Source of the DNA: JBBQBQ01 sp038317685
Lineage (GTDB): Bacteria; Desulfobacterota; Desulfuromonadia; Desulfuromonadales; DDH964
DNA: 28,158 nucleotides
NCBI GenBank assembly: GCA_038317685.1
Contig: JBBQBQ010000009.1
Location: 1-28,158 of the forward strand
Direction: 5' to 3'
The notes below the pieces were generated by a model. That model saw only the letters and a list, made by a program, of their open reading frames with translations. It ran no database searches and was not told the origin of the DNA. A program made the translations under genes and the position numbers. How positions within the stretch are numbered: the first letter of the stretch is position 1; each line of letters begins with the position of its first letter. This document shows, piece after piece, positions 1-8,263 of the stretch.

Positions 1-486
1 AGTCGCTAGAAGAGAGTCTGTGATCACAAGATTCACTTCCGTCGACCAAATGTGAAAGACCGGCAAGACGCATTCCGGATTGGTGCCGCTGCCTCCGACC
101 GACACAACAATTCCTTTTTTCTTTCTTTTCAATGCGCTCTGGTAAACCCGCTCGCCAGACGGCAGGATGACAAGTTTGGCCAGGCAATATGACCGGTCAA
201 TCATCAATTTAATCTGACTTGACACCGTGTTGTAGTAAACCGGCGTGCCAAGAACGAGGCCGTCGGCCGCCTCAAATAGATCGTAAAGTCTATCCATGTC
301 GTCGTTATAGACGCAACCGGCGCCGTCTTGCAGCTTACATGCTTGACAGGGCTGTATGTTGAGGTCGCTTAAGTATACTTTCAAAACTTCGGCTCCGGAA
401 TCATGACAACCATCCAGCATGCGCTGAACAAGAGTGTCCGTATTCATGTCCCGTCTTGGGCTGCCTACGACGCCAACCACCAACAT
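1..486 (-). CDS. Flavodoxin-like NAD(P)H/FMN reductase, 3' end off the window
   Basis: The reading frame is open from an ATG at 486 to the left edge (162 codons, no stop), so only the N-terminal part is present. It opens with a beta strand and phosphate-loop style MLVVGVVGSPRRDMNTDT, typical of the flavodoxin fold of NADPH-dependent FMN reductases and iron-sulfur flavoproteins. Cys47, Cys50 and Cys58 form a CxxC-x7-C cluster followed by NDDM, as in the family's CxxC...C-x-DDM motif. AADGLVLGTPVYY follows, the conserved strand before the flavin-contacting loop. A strong Shine-Dalgarno (AGGAGGG) lies 7 bases before the ATG. Expected role: flavin-dependent reduction of small molecules in the cytosol. 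Substrate cannot be told, and the family call rests on motifs alone. Confidence 0.85.
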   Translation of the reverse strand, partial: MLVVGVVGSPRRDMNTDTLVQRMLDGCHDSGAEVLKVYLSDLNIQPCQACKLQDGAGCVYNDDMDRLYDLFEAADGLVLGTPVYYNTVSSQIKLMIDRSYCLAKLVILPSGERVYQSALKRKKKGIVVSVGGSGTNPECVLPVFHIWSTEVNLVITDSLLAT

Positions 487-624
487 TCGTGAGCCCTCCT
501 GGGGTGCCTCCGGATCTTTCCTGGGCAAATGTCAAGCTTCCGCCGACAACCGCGAGCGCAGCGAGTGGCCGGTCGGCTGGAAGGGAGGGGTGGGCCGGAT
601 TGGATTGATCATGAAATAAGACTT

Positions 625-837
625 TCACTGGCGGCCAAAGGCCACAACACCAACTACGAGGACGAGCCAAGCTAAGCCGGCGATGCGAATGCCTGTTAGC
701 TGCGGCCGTCGAAACTGCGACGATGATGCCTTGCTATGATACCATGCGTAGCCGGCGATGAGGCTGCGAGGTGCAATGAGCCAACACATCCCAAAGACCC
801 CGAACAAGATAAGACCAAAAACACCTGAATTGCTCAT
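625..837 (-). CDS. Small two-helix membrane protein, unknown function
   Basis: Encodes about 70 residues from the ATG at 837. A TTG at 885 would give 86 residues and has a GGGGA-like ribosome site, so the start is uncertain. Two hydrophobic segments are visible: GVFGLILFGVFGMCWLIAP near the N-terminus and IAGLAWLVLVVGVVAFG at the C-terminus, separated by a short polar loop (YHSKASSSQFRRP). This predicts a small inner-membrane protein with two helices. No enzymatic motif is seen and the family is not recognised. It lies downstream of nothing obvious on its strand and appears to be a single-gene unit. It could be a spurious frame, but the clean helix-loop-helix pattern argues for a real gene. 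Confidence 0.55.
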   Translation of the reverse strand: MSNSGVFGLILFGVFGMCWLIAPRSLIAGYAWYHSKASSSQFRRPQLTGIRIAGLAWLVLVVGVVAFGRQ

Positions 838-927
838 AGCCCGCAGCCGATCGTAAAACTCGATATATCCCTGAAACAGGAACAAGGGTTAAATCCCCAT
901 CCTTCACGAATTTCCCGAATCATCAGT

Positions 928-1025
928 AGGGGGTCGTGTCTTTACGCCATTCTTTGCCAAGACATGCGGCTAAAAATATGTCTTTAACTGTTTAATTTTA
1001 TTAAGACATTCTAGAACGGTCCCCT
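928..1025. repeat. REP/MITE-like palindromic element
   Basis: About 100 bases bounded by inverted arms: AGGGGGTCGTGTCTTTA at 928-944 and, in opposite orientation, TTAAGACATTC...GGTCCCCT ending at 1025. Inside is a perfect 7-bp inverted repeat, AAGACAT at 959-965 and ATGTCTT at 978-984. Related GGGG-x-TGTCTTAA motifs recur on the minus strand at 4648-4663 and 4796-4812. AT-rich, no coding frame. Resembles two inverted REP units (REPIN-like) mobilised by RAYT transposases; that is inference. Confidence 0.4.
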
Positions 1026-1089
1026 ATTATCCCTATCCCGGCAAAGAAAATATTTGTAAACCATCGTGCTGCCTCTTTCACCTAAGTGG

Positions 1090-1095
1090 TATTAT
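1090..1095 (+). promoter_or_regulatory. Possible -10 box for the lipoprotein/secreted protein pair
   Basis: TATTAT, one mismatch from TATAAT, lies 67 bases before the ATG of the small lipoprotein in an AT-rich stretch. No convincing -35 box sits at 16-18 bases upstream, so this is tentative. The rest of 1026-1162 shows no gene. Confidence 0.25.
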
Positions 1096-1162
1096 CTAAC
1101 AGAAGAGCTTAATTCCACGTTATTTTTTTAACGAGAGCTTGTCAACAGATACGAGGTGAACC

Positions 1163-1309
1163 ATGAAACACAAGATGGTACGAAGGACCCTGGCGGTCCT
1201 GTTCGCATTGGCGCTGACCACCATGCTTTTCGCGTGCGGTGGAGGTGGCAGCAGTTCGAGCACTCCGAGCACAGGCGGCGGAGCGACCTTGAGCGGTAGC
1301 GCCCAGTAA
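1163..1309 (+). CDS. 48-residue lipoprotein
   Basis: A very short gene from ATG 1163 to TAA 1307-1309, with Shine-Dalgarno AGGTGA just upstream. The product has a positively charged start (MKHKMVRR), a hydrophobic core and a lipobox LFAC with the modified Cys at residue 25. A low-complexity tail GGGGSSSSTPSTGGG follows, ending LSGSAQ. The mature lipopeptide would be only 24 residues. It stops 24 bases before the next gene, whose own ribosome site lies in the gap, so the two are likely co-transcribed. GGGGSSS tethers normally lead into a folded domain in larger lipoproteins; here nothing follows. It may be a genuine mini-lipoprotein or the surviving 5' end of a longer gene. Confidence 0.65.
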   Translation: MKHKMVRRTLAVLFALALTTMLFACGGGGSSSSTPSTGGGATLSGSAQ

Positions 1310-1333
1310 TCGAACGCAAAGGAGAACAATATA

Positions 1334-2941
1334 ATGAAAAAAAGAATCCATGCCCTGGGCTTGGCGCTGCTCTTCACCGCCATTTCCGCCACCTCGGTGC
1401 TGGCGCTGACAGCCAATCATTCCTACACCGTGCAACTTTCCACCCTGTCGATCACCGGCCAGCAGACGGCGGTAGAGCAGATGAACGCCACCACCGACGC
1501 CAACGGCAGACTCAACTTTCAGTTCACCAACATTCCCGATACCGGTACCTCTCCTTTCCTGATGGTGCAGATCATGGACACGGTCGGCGGTCAGCAGCAG
1601 GTGGTGCGGCAGACCATGGTTCCCGCCCCGACGGCCGACCAGCAGATGCAAATGGGGGTCAATGAAGTCAGTTACCGGCAGACCCAGGCTGCCCTGCAGG
1701 CGATGCAGACGGCTTCAGCCGGCAGCCAGACGCTGGGGGCGATGTTTCCCCTGACCATGATTCCCACCGGCGCCATCAGCAGCGACGATGCCGGCAACTT
1801 CGGCACGGCGGCCGGCACGGCAGCCGGTACCTTCCACAACTACCTCACTCAGAACGGCGTCACCGCCGAGCAGATGACCACCTTCCAGAACGGGATGGTG
1901 GCTGCCATGCGCACCTTTGCCGCCGACAACCGGAACGTCGTGAACCAGCCCGACCCGGGTACCGCCGCCGGCCTTTACGGCCGGGCGGGCGCCCAATTTA
2001 TGGAGGCGATGTTCCAGGCGGGCGACACCGCCGGTATCGATCCGGCGCTGATGGCGGCCGCCTTCGACCAGGCGGGCCAGGCCATCGACAACTCGCCGGC
2101 GCTTGGCACCATCCCCACCGGGGCAATCGCCGCCATGCATGGCACCTATTGGGCCGGTGCCCAGCAGCGCCAGTTGCTGGCCCAGATGAGCCGCTACGCC
2201 ACGGCCATGCCCGTGGTCGGTGCAACCCAGCCCCAGACCCAGACCTTCACCACGGCGAGGACCAGCCTGCAGAATGCCATGGTGTCGGCGCGGCAGAATT
2301 TCGGTCAGCAAGCCTTCTCGGACCCGGCGACCCTGCCGAACCAAACCGCCATCGACCAGGCGCTAAACACCATGGAAACGGCCATGCAGGACGCCTTCGG
2401 CACCTTCAATACGAACACCACCGCAAGTTCCACCCAGATCGACAGCATGCTCTCGGTCATGGCCGGCGGTATGGGCAACATGATGGGGGGAGGGATGATG
2501 ACCGGCTCGACCCTCGGCGGTATGGGCTTCGGCATGATGCAGACCACCCTCGGCGACCCTTCGCAGAACTGGTCGATCATGATGGTGGCGGGCAGCAACC
2601 TCGTGCCGAACGTTCCCGGCATGACCTACACCCCCGACACCGCGAATCTGGCCAGCCAGCTCGATCCGGCGAACGTGCCGACCGCCCCGGACTGGACTCA
2701 GCTCTCCGACGGGCCCTACAAGAGCATGCTGGAGTTGCAGTACGACCTGATGCTGGTCCATCTGATCGACATGCAGACGGTGGCCGGACTCACCCCGCCG
2801 CTGACCCAGGCCGACTTGGCTTCGATCAGCGCCCAGGGCCTTGCCAACCGGGCGGCGGTCCGGCAAGGCGTGCAGGGGCTTTCCGCCCCCCAGATGAATG
2901 CCTTGATGGGCGTACTCAGCCCGCCGCACTATTTCCTCTAG
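1334..2941 (+). CDS. Secreted Met/Gln-rich protein of unknown function
   Basis: Encodes 535 residues with a clear signal peptide (MKKRIHALGLALLFTAISA then VLA, cleavage near residue 25), preceded by AAGGAGA at 9 bases. Residues 26-110 look beta-rich and could be an Ig- or carbohydrate-binding-like sandwich (YTVQLSTLSITG; LNFQFTNIPDTG). The rest is mostly helical and rich in Gln, Ala, Thr and Met. A glycine-methionine run at about 376-405 (GGMGNMMGGGMMTG) stands out and might bind copper or form a flexible linker. No catalytic motif or membrane anchor beyond the signal is seen. It is the second gene after the mini-lipoprotein and ends in a strong hairpin. Periplasmic or extracellular location is inferred. 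The family is not recognised. Confidence 0.8.
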   Translation: MKKRIHALGLALLFTAISATSVLALTANHSYTVQLSTLSITGQQTAVEQMNATTDANGRLNFQFTNIPDTGTSPFLMVQIMDTVGGQQQVVRQTMVPAPTADQQMQMGVNEVSYRQTQAALQAMQTASAGSQTLGAMFPLTMIPTGAISSDDAGNFGTAAGTAAGTFHNYLTQNGVTAEQMTTFQNGMVAAMRTFAADNRNVVNQPDPGTAAGLYGRAGAQFMEAMFQAGDTAGIDPALMAAAFDQAGQAIDNSPALGTIPTGAIAAMHGTYWAGAQQRQLLAQMSRYATAMPVVGATQPQTQTFTTARTSLQNAMVSARQNFGQQAFSDPATLPNQTAIDQALNTMETAMQDAFGTFNTNTTASSTQIDSMLSVMAGGMGNMMGGGMMTGSTLGGMGFGMMQTTLGDPSQNWSIMMVAGSNLVPNVPGMTYTPDTANLASQLDPANVPTAPDWTQLSDGPYKSMLELQYDLMLVHLIDMQTVAGLTPPLTQADLASISAQGLANRAAVRQGVQGLSAPQMNALMGVLSPPHYFL

Positions 2942-2976
2942 GACAATCGGCAAAACCAGAGGCGTAGCTAACAACC

Positions 2977-3007
2977 GCAGCGGCCCGGAATGGTTTCGGG
3001 CCGCTGC
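2977..3007 (+). terminator. Intrinsic terminator after the secreted protein gene
   Basis: An 11-bp perfect stem (GCAGCGGCCCG at 2977-2987 with CGGGCCGCTGC at 2997-3007) and a 9-base loop lie 36 bases after the stop codon. A short T-run (TCTTTT, to 3020) follows after about 8 bases, which is further than ideal. The region 3021-3172 shows nothing else. Confidence 0.7.
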
Positions 3008-3172
3008 TGAGGAATCTTTTGTGGCAGCCATAGGGAGGTTGGAGAATGTCCTCGGTCCTTCCCCTCGCTCTTCATAAGGCTGCTCGATTCTTCCGGGTGT
3101 TCCGGCGGCAGTATGGAAGCGGACATCCGGGACTAACTCGGGTTTCTGCAACAAATATATTTCCGGCGACCT

Positions 3173-4591
3173 TCAGGTTTCATAGCGGGCCATCAGTTTT
3201 TCCCGCAGGGCATACAGACCGGGGCTGATGGAGACCTTGTAGATATGGGGGTTGTAGAACCGCAGGGTACCTTCGGGCAGGCGACGCAACTGCGCGGCGC
3301 TCCGATCGGCGCTCTCCTCCAAGCCGGAGAGGGGGGCGAGGATCTCACCGCCGTTCATCACTTCGCTGCGGATTTCGCAGATGCGGAGGTTCTGGGCGAT
3401 CACCCGATGCCGCGCGGGGTTGGTGGGATCGTAGACCCTGTCGCCGCCCTTCAGTTCTTCCCCTTCCCGGCAGATAACATCCTGCACATAGCCGCCCTCT
3501 TGGTCCTGCAAGCGCACCAGCCGTTTGCGATCCGGCAGGGTCGCCTTGGCGATATCCGCAGTTACCTTGAGACGAGGCTCTCCATCGAAGCACACCAGCT
3601 TGTAGACCCCGCCGAGGGCGCCGCCCCCCTCCCCTCCGGCTGTTACCAGTTTGGTTCCGACCCCGTAGATGTCGACCTTCCCCCCATCGTCGCGAATCGC
3701 CTTGATGACATATTCGTCCAGTTCGTTGGATGCGACGATCTTGACCTTCGGGAAACCCGCCTCGTCGAACATCCGCCGGGCCTCCCGACTCAGGTAGGCC
3801 AGGTCTCCCGAGTCGAGTCGCACCCCCTGCAGCTCATGGCCCTGTTCCCGCAGTTCCCGGGCCACCGTGATGGCATTGGGAATTCCGCTCTTCAGGGTGT
3901 CATAGGTATCCACCAGCAAAATCGCGGCGTCGGGGAAAACCCCGGCATAGGCGCGGAAGGCCTGGAGTTCATCCGCGAAGGCCATGACCCAGCTGTGGGC
4001 ATGGGTCCCCTTGGTGGGGATTCCGTAGACCTGGCCGGCCCAGGTGTTGCTGGTGCTGCGCACCCCGCCGACGAAGGCGGCGCGGGCCGCGCCGAGACCA
4101 CCATCGGGGCCCTGGGCGCGGCGCAGGCCGAACTCGACCACCACCCCATCACCAGCGGCCTGCTGAATGCGGGCGGCCTTGGTGGCAATCAAGGTCTGGA
4201 AATTAATCAGGTTGAGTAGCGCGCTCTCCACCAGTTGTGCCTGGGCCAGGGTACCTTCGACCGACAACAAGGGTTCGTTGGCGAAAACCACCGTCCCCTC
4301 CGGCGGAGCGATGACCTTGGCCCGGAAACGAAAATCCCGTAGATATTCGAAAAAGCGAGGTCGGAAGATGCCCAGACTCTTGAGATAGGCCAGATCCGCC
4401 GCGGTGAAGCGCAGCTGTTCCAGATAGCGCAACGCCGGTTCCAGGCCGGCAAACACCGCGTACCCGCCGTTGAAGGGATTGTGCCGGAAATAGAGGTCGA
4501 AACCGGCCGGTTTTTCGTGCATTTCCTGGTCGAGGTAGCCGGCCAGCATGGTCAATTGATAAAGATCGGTCATCAGGGCTGAATAGTGCAT
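3173..4591 (-). CDS. pncB: Nicotinate phosphoribosyltransferase
   Basis: Encodes 472 residues, the normal length for the long bacterial form. It makes nicotinate mononucleotide from nicotinate and PRPP in the NAD salvage (Preiss-Handler) pathway in the cytosol. The N-terminus MHYSALMTDLYQLTMLAGYL is diagnostic of the family. EFGLRRAQG lies at about 153-161, RSTSNTWAG at 178-186, and GTHAHSWV at 195-202, which holds the His that is autophosphorylated in the family. LDSGDLAYLS and NELDEY, part of the active-site barrel, come later, then GVGTKLVTAGG. It stands alone: divergent or distant neighbours on both sides and a 250-base gap upstream of the P-type ATPase end. Start is the first ATG, and its residues align with family N-termini. 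Confidence 0.95.
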   Translation of the reverse strand: MHYSALMTDLYQLTMLAGYLDQEMHEKPAGFDLYFRHNPFNGGYAVFAGLEPALRYLEQLRFTAADLAYLKSLGIFRPRFFEYLRDFRFRAKVIAPPEGTVVFANEPLLSVEGTLAQAQLVESALLNLINFQTLIATKAARIQQAAGDGVVVEFGLRRAQGPDGGLGAARAAFVGGVRSTSNTWAGQVYGIPTKGTHAHSWVMAFADELQAFRAYAGVFPDAAILLVDTYDTLKSGIPNAITVARELREQGHELQGVRLDSGDLAYLSREARRMFDEAGFPKVKIVASNELDEYVIKAIRDDGGKVDIYGVGTKLVTAGGEGGGALGGVYKLVCFDGEPRLKVTADIAKATLPDRKRLVRLQDQEGGYVQDVICREGEELKGGDRVYDPTNPARHRVIAQNLRICEIRSEVMNGGEILAPLSGLEESADRSAAQLRRLPEGTLRFYNPHIYKVSISPGLYALREKLMARYET

Positions 4592-4647
4592 GGCTCCTCC
4601 GGTTCCGTTGGGTCAAGGCAAAGGGGTCAACTCTCCATTCTTCACAA

Positions 4648-4812
4648 TTTAGACAGTGCCCCTAAAAAACCGCCCCGTCAGCATCCCTGCCAACCGCAAC
4701 GGCTCCAAATCAAACACGTCTCACCCATGCCACCCACCCCGCTCAACTCACCAAAATCAGCCAAATTTCCTTACGAGAAAAATGAGAATGTCCGAATTAA
4801 GACATGCCCCCC
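4648..4812 (-). repeat. Two copies of a GGGG-x-TGTCTTAA-like motif
   Basis: Read on the minus strand, AGGGGCACTGTCTAAA (4648-4663) and GGGGGGCATGTCTTAAT (4796-4812) share a core with the arms of the palindromic element at 928-1025. Both copies point the same way. They occupy the 250-base gap between the P-type ATPase stop and pncB start, which otherwise contains no gene. Confidence 0.35.
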
Positions 4813-4841
4813 GCCGAAGTCAACGCAAAATCCCCCGTCCC

Positions 4842-7460
4842 TTACCCCCGCCGCCGCCTGAAGAACTTCTCGATCTCCACCGCGACAAAGACCAGGGAAG
4901 AGGCCGCCAGGGTCAGTGCCAGCTCGGTCAGGGAGAGGGGCTCGGTCTTGAAGATCGGATTGAGGACCGGCACGTAGATCGTCGCCAGTTGCAGGGCCAG
5001 AGTGAGGAGGAAGGCGCCGGCGAGGGGCCGGTTGGAGAAGAGGCCCTGGGAGAAGAGGGAGTCCCGCTCGGAGCGGATCGCCAGGACGTTCCCCATCTGG
5101 CTCAGGCAGAGGACGGTGAAGACCATGGTCTGCCAGTGGGCGTGGCCGGTCTTCAGCGACCAGGCCTGGACCGCGAGGGTGACACCGCCCATGAGGAGAC
5201 CGACCCAGACGATCTGGATGCCGAGGCCGTGAGCGAAGATGCTCTCCCGGGGGGGGCGCGGCGGGCGCTCCATGATCCCTCGGTCGGCCGGTTCGGCGGC
5301 CAGGGCGAGGCCGGGGAGGCCGTCGGTGACGAGGTTGATCCAGAGGATGTGGATCGGCAGGAGGGGGATGGGGAGACCGAGGAAGGGGGCGAGGAAGATC
5401 GTCCAGATCTCCCCCGAATTGCTGGTCATGGTGTAGCGGATGAATTTGCGGATGTTGTCGAAGATGCGGCGACCCTCCTTCACCGCCTTGACGATGGTGG
5501 CGAAGTTGTCGTCGAGGAGGATCATGTGGCCCGCTTCCTTGGCGACGTCGGTGCCGGTGACCCCCATGGCGATGCCGATGTCGGCCCGCCGCAGGGCCGG
5601 CGCGTCGTTGACTCCGTCGCCGGTCATGGCGACGAACTCCCCATTTGTCTGCAAGGCCTTGATGATCTTCAGCTTCTGCTCCGGCGCGACCCGGGCGTAG
5701 ACGCGGATCGTCTCGACCCGGGCGGCGAAGGCCTGGTCCGACAGGGCATCGAGCTCCCGGCCGGTGAGGATCGCGTCGGAGCCGTCTTCGAGGATGCCGA
5801 GGCGTAGAGCGATGTTGCGGGCCGTCAGGGGGTGGTCGCCGGTGATCATCACCGGCACGATGCCGGCGCTTTGGCAGAGACGGACCGCCTCTTTGGCCTC
5901 CTCCCGCACCGGGTCGAGCATGCCGACGATCCCCAGGAGGGTGAGATCGGCCTCCACCGACTCCGGCGACAGCTCGTCGGGGAGCGTCTTCCAGGTGCGC
6001 AGGGCGATGCCGAGGACCCGCAGGCCGTCGCTCGACATCCGCTCGTTGACGGTCTGCAACTCCGCCGCGCCGACCGGCTTCGGACCGGCGTCGGTCAAAA
6101 CCGCCGTGGTCTTCTCCAGCAGGACGTCGAAGGCCCCCTTGGTGAAGGCGACGTAGCCATCGCCCCAGTCGCCCCCCGCCGGCAGGGCGTGGAAGGTCGT
6201 CATGCATTTCCGTTCGGCATCGAAGGGGAGTTCGGCGACGCGAGGGAAGGCCTCCTCCAGGGTCAGTCGGTCGAAACCGTTCTTCTGGGCGAGGACCTGG
6301 AGGGCGACTTCCGTCGGATCGCCGCGGACCGCCCCTTCACTCTCCAGGACCGCATCGTTGCTCACCGCCAGGGCCGTGAAGAGTTCCCGGCCGCGGGCCG
6401 CGGCCAAGGACTCTCCCGTCAGCAGTTCGCCACCGACATAGACCTCCTCGACGGTCATGCAGTTCTGTGTCAGGGTGCCGGTCTTGTCGGAGCAGATATA
6501 GGTGACCGAGCCGAGGGTCTCCACCGCCGGCAGCTTGCGGATCAGGGCGTTCTGCCGGACCATCTTCCTGGCGCCGAGCGCGAGGGAGATCGTCACCACG
6601 GCGGGGAGGGCTTCGGGGATGGCGGCGACGGCGAGGGAGATGGCGGTGAGAAGCATCAGCAGCGGCTCTTCGCCGCGCAGCAGGCCGGCGCCGAAGATGA
6701 CCGCGCAGATCGCCAGGATCGCCAGGGCGAGCCTCCGGCCGAAGGCGGCGAGACGTTTTTGCAGGGGAGTCTTCCCCTCCTCCTCGTCCTGCAACAGGGT
6801 GGCGATCTTCCCCAACTCCGTCGTCATGCCGGTCGCCACCGTCACCCCCAGGCCGCGCCCGCGGGTGACGACCGTCCCTTTGTAGGCCATATTGCAGCGG
6901 TCGCCGACCGGCAGTTCGCCGTCGGGAAGGGGATCGATCACCTTTTCGGCCGGCAGCGACTCGCCGGTCAGGGTCGCTTCCTCGATCTGCAGACCGGCCG
7001 CCTCGAGCAGGCGCAGATCGGCGGGGATGATCTGCCCGGCTTCGAGGAGGACGATATCGCCGGGGACGAGCTGTACGGCGGGGAGGGTGACGGGGGCGCC
7101 GTCCCTCAGGACTAGGGCGAAGGGGGCGGAGAGCTGCCGGAGCATGGCCATGGCCCGTTCCGCCCGGTATTCCTGGACGAAGCCGATCACGGCATTGAGA
7201 ACGACGATGACGAGAATAGCGATGGTGTCGGTGACGTCGCCGATCACCCCCGAGATGACAGCGGCGGCGATCAGGACCAGGATCATGAAGTCCCGGAACT
7301 GGTCGAAAAAGATCCGCAGCGGCCCCGGCCGGGCCTTCTCCGTCAGCTGATTGGGACCGTATTGCCGGAGGCGGGCTTCGGCCTCGGCCGGAGAAAAACC
7401 CCGGAGGGACGCCCCGAGTTCCTCGACGACCTCCTCCGGGGTTTGCTGATGCCAGATCAT
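4842..7460 (-). CDS. P-type IIA cation-transporting (Ca2+-type) ATPase
   Basis: Encodes 872 residues from ATG 7460, with AAGGAG 6 bases upstream; a longer frame upstream has no family similarity. Domain order is classic: N-terminal cation-ATPase domain, actuator with TGES at 165-168, IPEALP in TM4 (Glu283), phosphorylation loop DKTGTLT (Asp325), nucleotide domain with KGAFDVLLEK, hinge TGDGVNDAPA at 613-622, then C-terminal helices. TM5 has NSGE (Asn681, Glu684) and TM6 has WINLVTDG (Asn709, Asp713). These match the Ca2+ ligands Asn768/Glu771 and Asn796/Asp800 of SERCA, so Ca2+ export from the cytosol is favoured over Na+/K+ transport. It follows the nitroreductase gene by 46 bases and is probably co-transcribed with it. 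Confidence 0.92.
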   Translation of the reverse strand: MIWHQQTPEEVVEELGASLRGFSPAEAEARLRQYGPNQLTEKARPGPLRIFFDQFRDFMILVLIAAAVISGVIGDVTDTIAILVIVVLNAVIGFVQEYRAERAMAMLRQLSAPFALVLRDGAPVTLPAVQLVPGDIVLLEAGQIIPADLRLLEAAGLQIEEATLTGESLPAEKVIDPLPDGELPVGDRCNMAYKGTVVTRGRGLGVTVATGMTTELGKIATLLQDEEEGKTPLQKRLAAFGRRLALAILAICAVIFGAGLLRGEEPLLMLLTAISLAVAAIPEALPAVVTISLALGARKMVRQNALIRKLPAVETLGSVTYICSDKTGTLTQNCMTVEEVYVGGELLTGESLAAARGRELFTALAVSNDAVLESEGAVRGDPTEVALQVLAQKNGFDRLTLEEAFPRVAELPFDAERKCMTTFHALPAGGDWGDGYVAFTKGAFDVLLEKTTAVLTDAGPKPVGAAELQTVNERMSSDGLRVLGIALRTWKTLPDELSPESVEADLTLLGIVGMLDPVREEAKEAVRLCQSAGIVPVMITGDHPLTARNIALRLGILEDGSDAILTGRELDALSDQAFAARVETIRVYARVAPEQKLKIIKALQTNGEFVAMTGDGVNDAPALRRADIGIAMGVTGTDVAKEAGHMILLDDNFATIVKAVKEGRRIFDNIRKFIRYTMTSNSGEIWTIFLAPFLGLPIPLLPIHILWINLVTDGLPGLALAAEPADRGIMERPPRPPRESIFAHGLGIQIVWVGLLMGGVTLAVQAWSLKTGHAHWQTMVFTVLCLSQMGNVLAIRSERDSLFSQGLFSNRPLAGAFLLTLALQLATIYVPVLNPIFKTEPLSLTELALTLAASSLVFVAVEIEKFFRRRRG

Positions 7461-7506
7461 GACTCTCCTTGATGACCGCCGCAGGGCGCCGGGCGGGCCG
7501 GAATGG

Positions 7507-8067
7507 TCAAGATTTCCACTTCTCGTAGTAGACGAGCTCGTCCAACGGCAGCCGCGGCGGGCCGGTCTTCGGCTCCCCTTCCGGATAGCCGACCGGAAAG
7601 AGACCGACGATGCGGATCTCCGGGGGGATGTCCAGGAATTCCCCGAGGCTCTGCTCGTCAAAGACCCCGACGAAAACGCTGCCGAGCCCCTGGTCGTGGG
7701 CGGCGAGCATCAGATTCTCGCAGGCGATGCCGAGGTCGGCCAGATAGTAGTCCTGGCCCCTCAACTCCCCCGACTGGGTCGGGTCGGCGCAGGCGACGAT
7801 CACCACCGGGGCCTCGGCGAGTGCTCTCTGGGCGGGATTGACCTTGTACCCTTTGGGACCGAAGTAGGCCTCGACGAAGGAGAGTTCGCTGATGCGGCTC
7901 TTGAGGACCGGATCAGTGACGACCAGAAAGCGCCAGCACTGCAGGTTGGCCCAGGAGGGGGCCTGGCGGACGGCTTCGAGGATCGCGGTCAGCTTCTCCG
8001 GCTCGACCGGCCGGGACGAAAATTTGCGGATGCTGCGCCGGGTGCGGATGGCGTCGAGGGTCTCCAT
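7507..8067 (-). CDS. Nitroreductase family protein
   Basis: Encodes 186 residues, a typical single-domain length. The start METLDAIRTRRSIRKFSSRP is the family's FMN-binding RRSIRxF signature. APSWANLQCWRFLVVTD follows at about residues 36-52, the APS-x-x-N-x-Q-x-W flavin and dimer segment. DLGIACENLMLAAHDQGLGS then matches the conserved helix, and LFPVGYPEGEP is the C-terminal P-x-G-Y/x-P loop. Expected to be a dimeric FMN oxidoreductase using NAD(P)H on nitro compounds, quinones or flavins; the physiological substrate is unknown. AAGGAG lies 7 bases before the ATG. The gene leads a probable two-gene unit with the downstream cation ATPase and is divergent from the glycosyltransferase at 8264. 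Confidence 0.93.
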   Translation of the reverse strand: METLDAIRTRRSIRKFSSRPVEPEKLTAILEAVRQAPSWANLQCWRFLVVTDPVLKSRISELSFVEAYFGPKGYKVNPAQRALAEAPVVIVACADPTQSGELRGQDYYLADLGIACENLMLAAHDQGLGSVFVGVFDEQSLGEFLDIPPEIRIVGLFPVGYPEGEPKTGPPRLPLDELVYYEKWKS

Positions 8068-8263
8068 GGAGTGGCTCCTTGAGGTAAGTGCGGCAGGTTC
8101 TTAATTGTTACCGAGTTGCCGGGAAAGGCAAGGGCCGCGGATCTGCCGCACTCCCTTCTGGACGATCGGACCCGGGATGAGGCATAGTGTCAAAGACCCG
8201 GGGCCGGCGCCGCCGGCCGACCGGGGGAGCGCCGCGGCCAAGCCAGGACGAAGGATAGCGATC

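Noticed and set aside
2149..2967. Plus-strand 272-codon frame inside the secreted protein gene
   Set aside because: Out-of-frame overlap with Arg/His/Pro-rich translation; the signal-peptide frame is clearly the real one.
3245..4219. Plus-strand frame of 324 codons opposite pncB
   Set aside because: Antisense shadow of a strongly conserved gene; no motif and no ribosome site.
4656..7115. Long plus-strand frames opposite the P-type ATPase (about 380 and 430 codons)
   Set aside because: They mirror the GC-rich codons of a clear minus-strand gene and give low-complexity Gly/Arg/Asp-rich translations without any family motif.
7461..7661. N-terminal extension of the P-type ATPase
   Set aside because: The extra 67 residues are Ser/Arg-rich and overlap the nitroreductase gene; the ATG at 7460 has a good ribosome site and starts the family similarity.
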